From MR-S7 sp000400995 (GTDB taxonomy: Bacteria > Pseudomonadota > Gammaproteobacteria > Burkholderiales > Burkholderiaceae_C): 64,000 bases of DNA. Shown piece by piece: positions 44,647 to 53,361 of this stretch. Position 1 is the stretch's first letter. Every line of letters begins with the position of its first letter. Position numbers and translations under genes: made by a program. The notes under the pieces were generated by a model. That model worked only from the letters and a program-made list of their open reading frames with translations. It ran no database searches and was not told where the DNA came from. The stretch is from contig NZ_CP152342.1 in NCBI RefSeq assembly GCF_045291395.1, forward strand, positions 248,001-312,000, written 5' to 3'.

Positions 44647-45343
44647 AGGCCAGCAGCCGCTGGGCCTCACCGTGCACAGCCTGCCGCCCGCGGGCGACGC
44701 AGTGGCGGCGCTGCAGCGCTCGCGCAGCGGCCGCTGGCAGATGCTGGCCGTGCTGGCGGTGTGCGCCGCGCCGGTGATCGCCTCGTACTTCACCTACTAC
44801 GTCGTGCGCCCCGAGGGCCGGCGCAACTATGGCGAGCTGGTCGAGCCGCAGCGCGCCATCCCCGCGCAGGCGTCCGCCCGCACGCTGGGCGGCGCACCGC
44901 GCGCGCTGGAAAGCCTGCGCGGCCAGTGGCTGCTGGTCAGCGTGGCGCCCGGCGCCTGCGCCGACGCCTGCCGCAACCACCTGTACCTGCAGCGTCAGCT
45001 GCGCGAGAGCATGGGCCGCGAGAAGGAGCGCCTGGACTGGGTATGGCTGGTGTCCGATGATGCGCAACTGCCCGACGACATCGCCCCCGCGCTGGGCCAG
45101 GCCACCGTGCTGCGCGTGGACTCGGCCACGCTCGGCGCATGGCTGCAGCCCGCCGCGGGGCAGGCGCTGGCGGACCACCTCTACGTGGTGGACCCCATGG
45201 GCCACTGGATGATGCGCTTCCCCGCCCACATGGACCGCGCCGGCGCCGCCAAGGCCAAGCGCGACCTGGAGCGCCTGCTGCGCGCCTCGTCGTCCTGGGA
45301 CCAGCCCGGCCGCACGGACGGGGCGGGGCAGGAACAGCCATGA
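44596..45343 (+). CDS. Sco-like membrane-anchored protein (5' frame break as read)
   Basis: Probable thioredoxin-fold protein of the oxidase cluster. The open frame begins at GTG 44672 (223 residues); with one GC unit added near 44640 it would start at ATG 44596 and have 249. One membrane helix (LAVLAVCAAPVIASYFTYYV) precedes a periplasmic domain with VAPGACADACRNHLYLQ, a CxxxC pair where Sco proteins have CPxxC, and a His (ADHLYVVDPMGHW) at the Sco copper-ligand position. It is divergent from the true Sco at 47411. Copper binding is inference. It overlaps ctaA by ATGA. Confidence 0.78.
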
Positions 45344-46500
45344 CCGACGCCCAGCCGCTCTACGACCTGGCGCCGCTCATCGAGCTGATGGCGCTGGGCG
45401 TGGTCATCGCCCTCGGGCCGCTGGCCTGGGTGTGGTGGCGCGGGCGCGGCAGCACGCCCGTGCGGCGGCTGCAGGCGCTCACGGTGCTCACGCTGTTCCT
45501 GACCTTCGACCTGGTGCTGTTCGGCGCCTTCACGCGCCTGACCGACTCGGGTCTGGGCTGCCCCGACTGGCCCGGCTGCTACGGCAATGCCAGCCCCGTG
45601 GGCGCGCATGCCGAGATCTCCGCCGCGCAGCAGGCCATGCCCACCGGCCCGGTCACGCACGGCAAGGCCTGGGTGGAGATGATCCACCGCTACCTCGCCA
45701 CCGGCGTGGGCGTGCTCATCATCGCGCTCACCGTGGGCGCGTGGCGCCAGCGCCGCCGCGGCCAGCCGCTGGCGCACAGCCCCTGGTGGCCCACGGCCAC
45801 GCTGGTCTGGGTGTGCCTGCAGGGCGCGTTCGGCGCGCTCACCGTCACCATGAAGCTGTTCCCCGCCATCGTCACGCTGCACCTCATTGGTGGCTTGGTG
45901 CTGCTAGCCCTGCTGTGCGTGCAGGCCGTGCGCCAGACGCTGGCCGCGCGCGGCGCGGCGCCCGTGGCCCTGCCGCGCGGCCTGCGCACGCTGCTGGCAG
46001 TGACCGCGCTGCTGGTCGCGGCACAGGTCGTGCTGGGCGGCTGGGTCAGCACCAACTACGCGGTGCTGGCCTGCACCACCTTCCCGCAATGCCAGGGAAG
46101 CTGGTGGCCCGACATGGCCTTCGGCGAGGGCTTCCAGCTCTGGCGACCGCTGGGCCTGCTGCAGGACGGCAGCCACATCAGCTTCGCCGGGCTCACCGCC
46201 ATCCACTATGCGCACCGGCTCGCGGCCTACTTGGTGCTGCCGCTGCTCGCGCTGCTGGCCTGGCGCCTGGTGCGCGCGGGCGCGCTGCGCGACCCGGCGC
46301 GCTGGCTCGCGGGCCTGGCGTTGCTGCAATTCGCCACCGGCCTGTCCAACGTGGTGCTGGACTGGCCGCTGGTCGCGGCCGTGCTGCACACCGGCGGCGC
46401 CGCCGCGCTCGTCGTGGTGCTGACCTGGGCGCTGGCCGCCAGCCGCGCGGTGGCCCATGCCGCACCGGCGCCTTCCATCGCAAAGAGAGTTTCCGCATGA
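45340..46500 (+). CDS. ctaA: Heme a synthase CtaA/Cox15
   Basis: Membrane enzyme that oxidises the C8 methyl of heme o to make heme a, 386 residues with eight helices. Motifs: GAFTRLTDSGLGCPDWPGCY near residue 65-85, EMIHRYLATGVGVLI (heme His), TLHLIGGLVLLALLC, and IHYAHRLAAYLVLPL with a further His ligand. It starts in an ATGA overlap with the Sco-like gene and ends in one with ctaB. Confidence 0.94.
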   Translation: MTDAQPLYDLAPLIELMALGVVIALGPLAWVWWRGRGSTPVRRLQALTVLTLFLTFDLVLFGAFTRLTDSGLGCPDWPGCYGNASPVGAHAEISAAQQAMPTGPVTHGKAWVEMIHRYLATGVGVLIIALTVGAWRQRRRGQPLAHSPWWPTATLVWVCLQGAFGALTVTMKLFPAIVTLHLIGGLVLLALLCVQAVRQTLAARGAAPVALPRGLRTLLAVTALLVAAQVVLGGWVSTNYAVLACTTFPQCQGSWWPDMAFGEGFQLWRPLGLLQDGSHISFAGLTAIHYAHRLAAYLVLPLLALLAWRLVRAGALRDPARWLAGLALLQFATGLSNVVLDWPLVAAVLHTGGAAALVVVLTWALAASRAVAHAAPAPSIAKRVSA

Positions 46501-47411
46501 GTGCCGCCCCCGCGCCCGCACATCCGCCGTCGCACGCCCTGCCGTCGCGCTTCTCGCAGTTCTATGCGCTGACCAAGCCGCGCGTGGTGCAGCTCATCGT
46601 GTTCTGCGCCTTCATCGGCATGGTGCTGGCCGTGCCCGGCCTGCCCAGCGGCCCGCAGTGGGCGCTGATGGCCGTGGCCTGCGCAGGCATCTGGCTCGTG
46701 GCCGGGGCCGCGGCCGCCTTCAACTGCCTGGTGGAGCAGGGCATCGACGCACGCATGAAGCGCACCGCCTGGCGGCCCACGGCCAAGGGCGAGCTGTCCA
46801 ATACGCAGACGCTGCTGTTCTCCGCCGCGCTGTGCGCGGCCGGCTCGGCGCTGCTCTATGTGTGGGTGAACCCGCTGACCATGTGGCTCACCTTCGCCAC
46901 CTTCGTGGGCTACGCGGTCATCTACACCGTCATCCTCAAGCCGCTCACGCCGCAGAACATCGTGATCGGCGGCGCCTCGGGCGCCATGCCGCCCGTGCTG
47001 GGCTGGTCCTCCATGACCGGCGAGGTGGGCCCCGAGGCGCTGATCCTGTTCCTCATCATCTTCCTGTGGACGCCGCCGCACTTCTGGGCGCTGGCGCTCT
47101 ACCGCGTGGAGGACTACCGCAAGTCCGGCCTGCCCATGCTGCCCGTCACCCACGGCAACGAGTTCACGCGGCTGCAGGTGTTCCTCTACACGCTGATCCT
47201 GTTCGCCGGCTGCCTCATGCCCTTCGTCTACGGCATGAGCTCGTGGATCTACCTGGCCGCCGCCATCGTGCTGGGCGCGGGCTTCTGCCTGTACGGCTTC
47301 TGGCTGTGGCGCGATTATTCCGACCAGCTCGCGCGCAAGACCTTCCGCTTCTCCCTCATCCACCTGAGCCTGCTGTTCGCGGCCCTGCTCGTGGACCACT
47401 ACGTGCTGTGA
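46497..47411 (+). CDS. ctaB: Protoheme IX farnesyltransferase CtaB/CyoE
   Basis: UbiA-family prenyltransferase that converts heme b to heme o, 304 residues, about nine helices. The first Asp-rich motif region is NCLVEQGIDARMKRTAWRPT, and LFLIIFLWTPPHFWALALYR with EDYRKSGLPMLPV is the second conserved block. Overlaps ctaA by ATGA and touches sco by one base (TGATG). Confidence 0.95.
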   Translation: MSAAPAPAHPPSHALPSRFSQFYALTKPRVVQLIVFCAFIGMVLAVPGLPSGPQWALMAVACAGIWLVAGAAAAFNCLVEQGIDARMKRTAWRPTAKGELSNTQTLLFSAALCAAGSALLYVWVNPLTMWLTFATFVGYAVIYTVILKPLTPQNIVIGGASGAMPPVLGWSSMTGEVGPEALILFLIIFLWTPPHFWALALYRVEDYRKSGLPMLPVTHGNEFTRLQVFLYTLILFAGCLMPFVYGMSSWIYLAAAIVLGAGFCLYGFWLWRDYSDQLARKTFRFSLIHLSLLFAALLVDHYVL

Positions 47412-48022
47412 TGCAAAAACGTGATGCTCTTAAAAGAATAGCTGCTAGCGCTTTCCTGGTAAGCGCTACGGCCATTTTTTCTGCTTGCTCTCCCCAGGCG
47501 CCTACGTTCCAGGGCGTGGACGTGACGGGCGCGGAGTACGCCCGGGACCTGCCGCTCACCGACCACAACGGCCAGCCGCGCCATCTGCGCGACTTCGCCG
47601 GCAAGGTGGTGGTGGTGTTCTTCGGCTACACGCAGTGCCCGGACGTGTGCCCTACCTCCATGTCCGAGCTGGCCGAGGTCAAGCGCGCCTTGGGCGACCA
47701 GGGCGGCAAGCTGCAGGGCATCTTCGTCACCGTCGATCCCGAGCGCGACACGCCCGAGGTGCTCAAGGCCTACATGGCCAACTTCGATCCCAGCTTCCTC
47801 GCGCTGACCGGCACGCCCGAGCAGCTGGCTGCCGTCGCCAAGGACTTCAAGATCTACTACAAGCGCGTGGAGGGCCAGACGCCCACGAGCTACACCATGG
47901 ACCATTCCGCCGGCAGCTACGTCTACGACACCGCCGGCCGCCTGCGCGTCTACCACCGCTACGGCAGCGGGGCGCAGGCGCTGGCCTCCGACGTGCGCGC
48001 GCTGCTGCAGGAAGGCTCCTGA
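47411..48022 (+). CDS. Sco1/SenC copper chaperone, lipoprotein
   Basis: Thioredoxin-fold copper chaperone for the CuA site of subunit II, 203 residues. The copper motif is QCPDVCPTS (Cys76, Cys80) with His165 in YTMDHSAGSYVYD. The signal peptide KRIAASAFLVSATAIFSAC ends in a lipobox with Cys26, so it is probably a lipoprotein. That signal peptide is encoded by a copy of the palindromic repeat (47433-47481). The ATG overlaps the ctaB stop. Confidence 0.94.
   Translation: MQKRDALKRIAASAFLVSATAIFSACSPQAPTFQGVDVTGAEYARDLPLTDHNGQPRHLRDFAGKVVVVFFGYTQCPDVCPTSMSELAEVKRALGDQGGKLQGIFVTVDPERDTPEVLKAYMANFDPSFLALTGTPEQLAAVAKDFKIYYKRVEGQTPTSYTMDHSAGSYVYDTAGRLRVYHRYGSGAQALASDVRALLQEGS
47433..47481 (+). repeat. 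Palindromic gene-boundary repeat, copy 6, inside the sco signal peptide
   Basis: ATAGCTGCTAGCGCTTTCCT and GGTAAGCGCTACGGCCATTT, read in frame as IAASAFLVSATAIF. Same orientation and reading frame as copy 9. Confidence 0.85.
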
Positions 48023-48159
48023 GCCGGGGCCGGGGCGGCCCGAACCGCGAAGCGCGTCACATTGGCGTGCGATAGTCCCGCGGCGTGGGAGCAATCCCCG
48101 TGCGCGCCGGTGCGCGAATCCCTAGAGTGGCGGCGCCACTGTCCAAGGAACCCGCACCC

Positions 48160-49728
48160 ATGCGCCGAAACGAGCCCACCACGCAGCGCGAATACGCCCT
48201 GGGCGATGACGAGACGCTGCTGTCCGTCACCGACCTCAAGGGACGCATCGTCTATGCCAACGATGCCTTCATCCGCGTGAGCGGCTTCGGCCAGGAGGAA
48301 CTCTACGGCCATGCCCACAACGTGGTGCGCCACCCCGACATGCCGCCGTCGGCCTTCGCCGACATGTGGGCCACGATCCAGCGCGGGCTGCCCTGGACGG
48401 CCCTGGTGAAGAACCGCCGCAAGAACGGCGACCACTACTGGGTGCGCGCCAACGCGAGCCCGCTGCGCCGCGGCGGCGCGGTGGTGGGCTACCTGTCGGT
48501 GCGCACCAAGCCCTCGGCGCGCGAAGTGAGCGAGCACGAGGCGGTCTACCAGCGCATCAACGCCGGCGCGGGCCACCTCGCGCTCTACCGCGGCTTCGTG
48601 GTGTTCAGCCGCGGGCTGCGTTCCTGGCTGGCGGGGCTGCGCTTCCTGGGCGTGGGCACGCGCCTGTCCGCGGCCGTGGGAGCGCTGGCGGGGCTGGGCG
48701 CGCTGGGCATGCTGGCCGTGGCCGCCCAGGCGCATGCCGGGGCGGCCGCCTTCGCTCCGGCGCTGGCGCTGTGGCTCGCGGCCAGCGCGGCCCTGGCCTG
48801 GTGGCTGCACCGCAGCGTCGCGCGGCCGCTGGGCGCGGTGCTGGAGCAGGCGCGCGCGGTGGCCAGCGGGCAGCGGGCGCGCCCGCTCTACGCGGGGCGC
48901 GGCGACGAGATCGGCGAGCTGATGCGCAGCCTGCAGCAGGCGGGGCTCAACCTCATGTCGTTGGTGGACGACATCCAGGGCAAGGCCGGTGCCGTGCGCG
49001 CCTGCGCACAGGACATGGAGGAGGGCAACCAGCACCTGTCCGGGCGCACCGAGGCCGCCGCCGCCAGCCTGGAGCAGGCCGCCGCGGCGACGGAGGAGCT
49101 CTCGGTGGCCATCCGCGCCAACAGCGACAAGGCCGGCCACGCGGCCGATTGCGCCGCCTCGGGCCTGGCAGCCGCGAGCGAGGGCGTGCAGGCCATGGCG
49201 CGGCTGGGGCAGGGCATGGAAGGCATCGCCCAGGCCAGCCGCCGCGTGTCGGAGATCAGCACCATGATCGACGGCGTGGCGTTCCAGACCAACCTGCTGG
49301 CGCTCAACGCCGCCGTCGAGGCCGCGCGCGCGGGCGCGCAGGGGCGCGGCTTCGCCGTGGTGGCCGCGCAGGTGCGCGAGCTGGCGCAGCAGAGCGCGCA
49401 GTCGGCGCACGACATCAAGGCGCTGATCGAGGCCTCGCAGGCCCAGGTGCGCGGCGGCTCCGAGGCCGCCGACCGCGCGGGCCGCACCATGCAGGACGTG
49501 GTGGATGCCATGCAGCGGCTGGCCGCGATCGTGCAGGACATCCGCCACGCCAGCCAGGAGCAGGCCGACGGCGTGGGCCAGATCCACCAGGCCATGGCGC
49601 AGCTCGAGGAAATGACCCAGAACAACGCGGCCCTGGTGCGCCATGGCGTGGACCTGGGCCGCACCCTGGCGCAGCAGGCCGTGCGTCTGGACGCGGCGGC
49701 CTCGGTCTTCCAGACAGACGCGGCATGA
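48160..49728 (+). CDS. Aer-like methyl-accepting chemotaxis receptor
   Basis: PAS-MCP receptor of 522 residues. The N-terminal PAS domain (about 10-115) contains HNVVRHPDMPPSAFADMW and KNRRKNGDHYWVRANASPL, the pattern of the aerotaxis receptor Aer, which senses redox through FAD. A hydrophobic hairpin (about 180-235) anchors it, followed by a HAMP-like linker and the signalling tip VAFQTNLLALNAAVEAARAG. No large periplasmic domain is present, as expected for Aer. ATG 48160 has AAGGA upstream. The stop overlaps the start of the PAS-GGDEF-EAL gene by ATGA. Confidence 0.9.
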   Translation: MRRNEPTTQREYALGDDETLLSVTDLKGRIVYANDAFIRVSGFGQEELYGHAHNVVRHPDMPPSAFADMWATIQRGLPWTALVKNRRKNGDHYWVRANASPLRRGGAVVGYLSVRTKPSAREVSEHEAVYQRINAGAGHLALYRGFVVFSRGLRSWLAGLRFLGVGTRLSAAVGALAGLGALGMLAVAAQAHAGAAAFAPALALWLAASAALAWWLHRSVARPLGAVLEQARAVASGQRARPLYAGRGDEIGELMRSLQQAGLNLMSLVDDIQGKAGAVRACAQDMEEGNQHLSGRTEAAAASLEQAAAATEELSVAIRANSDKAGHAADCAASGLAAASEGVQAMARLGQGMEGIAQASRRVSEISTMIDGVAFQTNLLALNAAVEAARAGAQGRGFAVVAAQVRELAQQSAQSAHDIKALIEASQAQVRGGSEAADRAGRTMQDVVDAMQRLAAIVQDIRHASQEQADGVGQIHQAMAQLEEMTQNNAALVRHGVDLGRTLAQQAVRLDAAASVFQTDAA

Positions 49729-51481
49729 CGGGGCGCTACGCCGAGCCCTTCGGCTCCCACGGCCTCGTGCGGCTGGACGCGGACGCCGCGCTGGTGCGCG
49801 CCGCCATGGATGCCGCGCCCGACGGCATCGTGCTCGTGCAGCACGATGGCGCCATCCTCTACGCCAACGCCGCCATGGCCGCGATCTCGGGGTATGCGCT
49901 GGCCGAGCTGCTGGGCACGTCCGTGCACCGGCTGCTGCCGCGCAGCCACCGGATGCGGCACGCGGAGCAGATAGCCGGCTATTTCGACGGCCCTTCGCGC
50001 CGGCCCATGGGCATGGGGCGGGACCTGTGGCTGGAGCGCAAGGACGGCAGCCTGATCCCCGTGGACGTGGCGCTGGGCCACACCGAGCAGGGCGGCGGCG
50101 CGGCCGTGGCCTTCGTGCGCGACATCACCGAGCTGCGCCGGCTGGAGGCGCGCATGCACTACCAGGCCACGCACGACACGCTGACGGGCCTGGTCAACCG
50201 CTGGCAGTTCGGCCAGCGGCTGGAGCAGGCCATCGCCGAGTCGGCGCGCCAGGGCGAGCCGTTCGCGCTGCTGCTGCTGGACCTGGACGACTTCAAGGCC
50301 ATCAACGACGGCTACGGCCACGCGGCGGGCGACCAGGTGCTGGTGGAGGTGGCGCGGCGCCTCAAGGGCGCGCTGCGCGCGAGCGACACGCTGGCGCGCC
50401 TGGGGGGCGACGAATTCACGGTGCTGCTGCAGCCGCTCGCTGGTCCCGCGGAGGCCGAGCAGCGCGCGGCCGAGCTGCTGCAGGTGCTGTGCCAGCCCTG
50501 CCGCATGCACGGCTTCGAGCTCAACTTCGGCGCCAGCTTGGGGCTGGCCCTGTGCCCCGCCGACGCGCGCGACGCCGCCACCCTGCTGCGCTACGCCGAC
50601 ATGGCCATGTACCAGGCCAAGGAGCGCGGCCGCGCCAACTTCGCGTTCTACACCGACTACATGGGCCGCCGGATGGCCGAGAAGATCCTGCTGCACGACC
50701 GCCTCAAGCTCGCGCTGTCCTACGGCGGGCTGGCGCTGCACTACCAGCCGCAGGTGTGCGTGGCCACGGGGCGCGTGCAGGCCGTGGAGGCGCTGCTTCG
50801 CTGGAGCGACCGGAGCTGGGCGACGTCTCGCCCGAGCGCTTCATCCCCGTGGCCGAGGCCACGGGCCTCATCCTGGCGCTGGGCGCCTGGGTACTCGACG
50901 CCGCCTGCCGCCAGACCGCGCAGTGGGCGCGCGCGGGCCTGGCGCTGCGCGTGGCGGTGAACCTGTCGGCCCAGCAACTGCGCCAGACCGACCTGGTGGA
51001 CCAGCTGCGCGGCAGCCTGGCCGTGCACGGCACGCCGCCCGGGCTGCTGGAGCTGGAAGTGACCGAGTCCGAAACCATGGCCGACCCCGAGCAGGCGCGC
51101 CAGGTGCTGTGCAACCTGCAGGCGCTGGGCGTGGGCGTGGCGCTGGACGACTTCGGCACCGGCTACTCCTCGCTGGTGCACCTCAAGCAGCTGCCGGTAT
51201 CGCGCATCAAGATCGACCGCGAATTCATCCGCCCGCTGCTGCACAGCGAGGCCGACGCCACCATGGTGCGCGCCATCATCGGGCTTGCCCGCACGCTGGG
51301 CCTGCACGTGGTGGCCGAGGGCGTGGAGGCGGTCGAGCAGCTGCGTTTCCTGGAGCAGCACGGCTGCGAGGCCTACCAGGGCTGGCTGTATTCCAAGGCC
51401 GTGCCCGCGGCGCAGGTGCTGGCCCTGCTGCGCAGCGCGGGCACCCAGGAAGACAGCGTGCCCGCCGCGCTCACGGAATAA
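49725..51481 (+). CDS. PAS-GGDEF-EAL cyclic-di-GMP enzyme (frameshift as read)
   Basis: Predicted diguanylate cyclase/phosphodiesterase. A PAS domain (ILYANAAMAAISGYALAELL, about 25-140) is followed by GGDEF (DTLTGLVNRWQF; intact LARLGGDEFTVLL) and EAL (VEALLRWS; NLSAQQL; ELEVTESE; DDFGTGYSSL; AEGVEAVEQL). The frame breaks at about 50810: VEALLRWSD reads on wrongly and PELGDVSPERFIPVAEATG continues one frame over. One missing C in GACCGG repairs it to 585 residues. The ATG overlaps the Aer-like receptor stop, so oxygen or redox sensing and c-di-GMP turnover are probably made together. Confidence 0.9.
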
Positions 51482-51484
51482 GAG

Positions 51485-51536
51485 CCAAAAACGGCTCCAG
51501 CGCTTTCAGGGGAAGCGCGAGCAGCTATGTTTTCTG
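51485..51536 (-). repeat. Palindromic gene-boundary repeat, copy 7
   Basis: Between the convergent EAL and FNR-like genes. Read on the minus strand it supplies the stop codon of the FNR-like gene (ACATAGCTGCTCGCGCTTCC) and then AAAGCGCTGGAGCCGTTTTT, a plausible terminator. Confidence 0.8.
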
Positions 51537-52229
51537 AAGCGGCGGGTTGCCCGCCGCGAGCGCGAGCAGCCGCGCGCGGTGGATCTCGCAGTGCCAGCGG
51601 TCGTGGCGCACCACGCACTGCTGCTCGCCGAGCTGGCGCAGCGTGCGTGCGATGGTCTCGCGCGTGGTGGCCAGCAGCGTGGCCAGCACGGTGTGGCTGG
51701 GCAGGCGCACGAGCGTGCTGCGCTGCAGGCTCGCCAGCTGCAGCAGCGCGCCCGCCAGTTGCCCGGCGGTGCTGCGGATACGCACCACGCGCGCCCAGTC
51801 GGCCAGCTGCGCGTTGATGTCGGCGCATTCCCAGGCCAGGGCGAACAGGAATTCCGCATCCGCCAGCGCCTGCGTGCCCACGGCGGCCACGGCCACCTCG
51901 CACACGCGCCCGGCCGACAGCGCCTGGCACGACAGTGCCTCCGGCCGCTGCAGCAGCGCCATGCCGCCGAGCAGCTGGCCCCCGCCGAACATGCCCACGG
52001 GGCGCTCCACGCCGTCGTCCCCGCTGCGCAGTGCGAGCACCGTGCCCACCTTGATGACCTGGAAGGTGGCGGCGGCCCGGCCCTGCTGCTGCAGCCGGTC
52101 GCCCTTGTGGAAGGAGCGCTCCGCCACATGCGGGCTCCAGCGCTGGCGCACGGCTTCGCGCTGGCGGCCCAGCAGGCATTGATTCTGGCAGGCGCAGGCC
52201 AGGCAGCCCAAGGGACGTTCGACGGTCAT
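51525..52229 (-). CDS. FNR-like Crp/Fnr-family regulator
   Basis: A 234-residue regulator with a cyclic-nucleotide-type beta-roll (about 35-120), a dimer helix and a winged HTH (SHTVLATLLATTRETIARTL). The N-terminus has Cys9-x2-Cys12-x5-Cys18, the exact FNR iron-sulfur spacing, and Cys112 in GRVCEVAV matches the fourth ligand (FNR has MVCEIPF). Extra Cys14 and Cys103 are present. The ETIARTL recognition helix has the FNR-type ExxxR spacing. It may sense oxygen and control nap, cox or other respiratory genes. No FNR box was found in this window. Confidence 0.85.
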   Translation of the reverse strand: MTVERPLGCLACACQNQCLLGRQREAVRQRWSPHVAERSFHKGDRLQQQGRAAATFQVIKVGTVLALRSGDDGVERPVGMFGGGQLLGGMALLQRPEALSCQALSAGRVCEVAVAAVGTQALADAEFLFALAWECADINAQLADWARVVRIRSTAGQLAGALLQLASLQRSTLVRLPSHTVLATLLATTRETIARTLRQLGEQQCVVRHDRWHCEIHRARLLALAAGNPPLQKT

Positions 52230-52323
52230 GGCGGGGGTGGATCGCTGTGGTCGGGAAACCCGCGATCATTGCCGCCTCTTTGCTGCATTGCAACAAAATG
52301 TAGCGCTATCCCGTGCCCTGGAA

Positions 52324-53295
52324 TCACTCCGCCTTGATCTGGCGCAAGCGAATGATCTCGCCCAGCGCCCGGGTGTCGGCCTGGATGCGGTTGGCCAGCC
52401 CTTCGGTGGAGGAGCCCACCGCCTGCCAGCCCTGCTGGAACAGCTTGGCGCGCACCTCGGGGCTGCGGGCGATGCCGCCGATCAGCGCCGCCAGGCGCGC
52501 GCGCACCGGTGCGGCCATGGCCGCGGGCGCCGCGAAGGCGTTCCACATCTCGAGCTGCACGCCTTGCACGCCGGCCTCGGCCAGGCTGGGCACGCCGGGC
52601 GCGAGCGTGCTGCGGCCTGCGGAAGTGACGCCGATCAGCCGCAGCCGGCCCGCGCGCTCCTGCGCCAGCGCCAGCGCCGGCGGCAGCAGCGCCATCTGCA
52701 GCTGCCCGCCCAGCATGGCCGTGGCCACCTGCGGATAGCCGGGGTAGGGCACGTGCACGGGGTCGATGCCCGTGCGCGCCTTGAGCAGTTCCATGCCGAG
52801 ATGGCCCACGGTGCCCACGCCGGGTGTGCCGTAGCTCCAGCGGTCGCCGGCCTGGCGCGCCGCCGCGAGGAAGGCGCGCGCGTTGCCGGACGCAGGCACG
52901 CCGTCCTGCCCCACGGGTGCCGTCAGCAGCAGTGGCGAAGTGCCGAGCAGCGACAGCGGCGCCAGGTCCCGGGCGGGGTCGTAGGGCAACTGCGGGTTGA
53001 GCAGCCTGGCGATGGTCAGGTTGCCGTTGATGAACAGGCCCACCGTGTGCCCGTCCCGCGCCTGGGCCACGGCATGGGCGGCGATGTTGCCGCCCGCGCC
53101 CACCTTGTTCTCCACCACCACGGGCTGGCCCAGCGCCTGCGCCAGCGGCTCGGCGAAGGTGCGCGCCGTCAGGTCGGGGGAGGAGCCGGGCGGAAAGCCG
53201 ACGATGATGCGCAGCGGCCTGGCGGGCCAGGCGTCTGCGAAGGCGCTGGGAAGGGCGAGGGCCGGGGCCAGGGTCAGCAGGGTGCGGCGTTGCAT
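52324..53295 (-). CDS. Tripartite tricarboxylate transporter receptor (Bug family)
   Basis: Periplasmic receptor of 323 residues. A signal peptide (RRTLLTLAPALALPSAFA) precedes WPARPLRIIVGFPPGSSPD and VVVENKVGAGGNIAAHA, then DPVHVPYPGYPQVATAML. It is the third Bug receptor in the window and stands alone between the FNR-like gene and rpoH, with no catabolic genes beside it. Ligand unknown. Confidence 0.9.
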   Translation of the reverse strand: MQRRTLLTLAPALALPSAFADAWPARPLRIIVGFPPGSSPDLTARTFAEPLAQALGQPVVVENKVGAGGNIAAHAVAQARDGHTVGLFINGNLTIARLLNPQLPYDPARDLAPLSLLGTSPLLLTAPVGQDGVPASGNARAFLAAARQAGDRWSYGTPGVGTVGHLGMELLKARTGIDPVHVPYPGYPQVATAMLGGQLQMALLPPALALAQERAGRLRLIGVTSAGRSTLAPGVPSLAEAGVQGVQLEMWNAFAAPAAMAAPVRARLAALIGGIARSPEVRAKLFQQGWQAVGSSTEGLANRIQADTRALGEIIRLRQIKAE

Positions 53296-53313
53296 GGCGC
53301 GTTCTGGGGGTGC

Positions 53314-53347
53314 AAAGAAAAACGCGCAGCCTGAGGGGCTGCGCGTT
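53314..53347 (-). terminator. Rho-independent terminator of rpoH
   Basis: On the minus strand AACGCGCAGCC, a 5-base loop and GGCTGCGCGTT form an 11-pair stem followed by TTTCTTT. It lies 14 bases after the rpoH stop. Confidence 0.85.
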
Positions 53348-53361
53348 CGGTGGGGAGCCGG

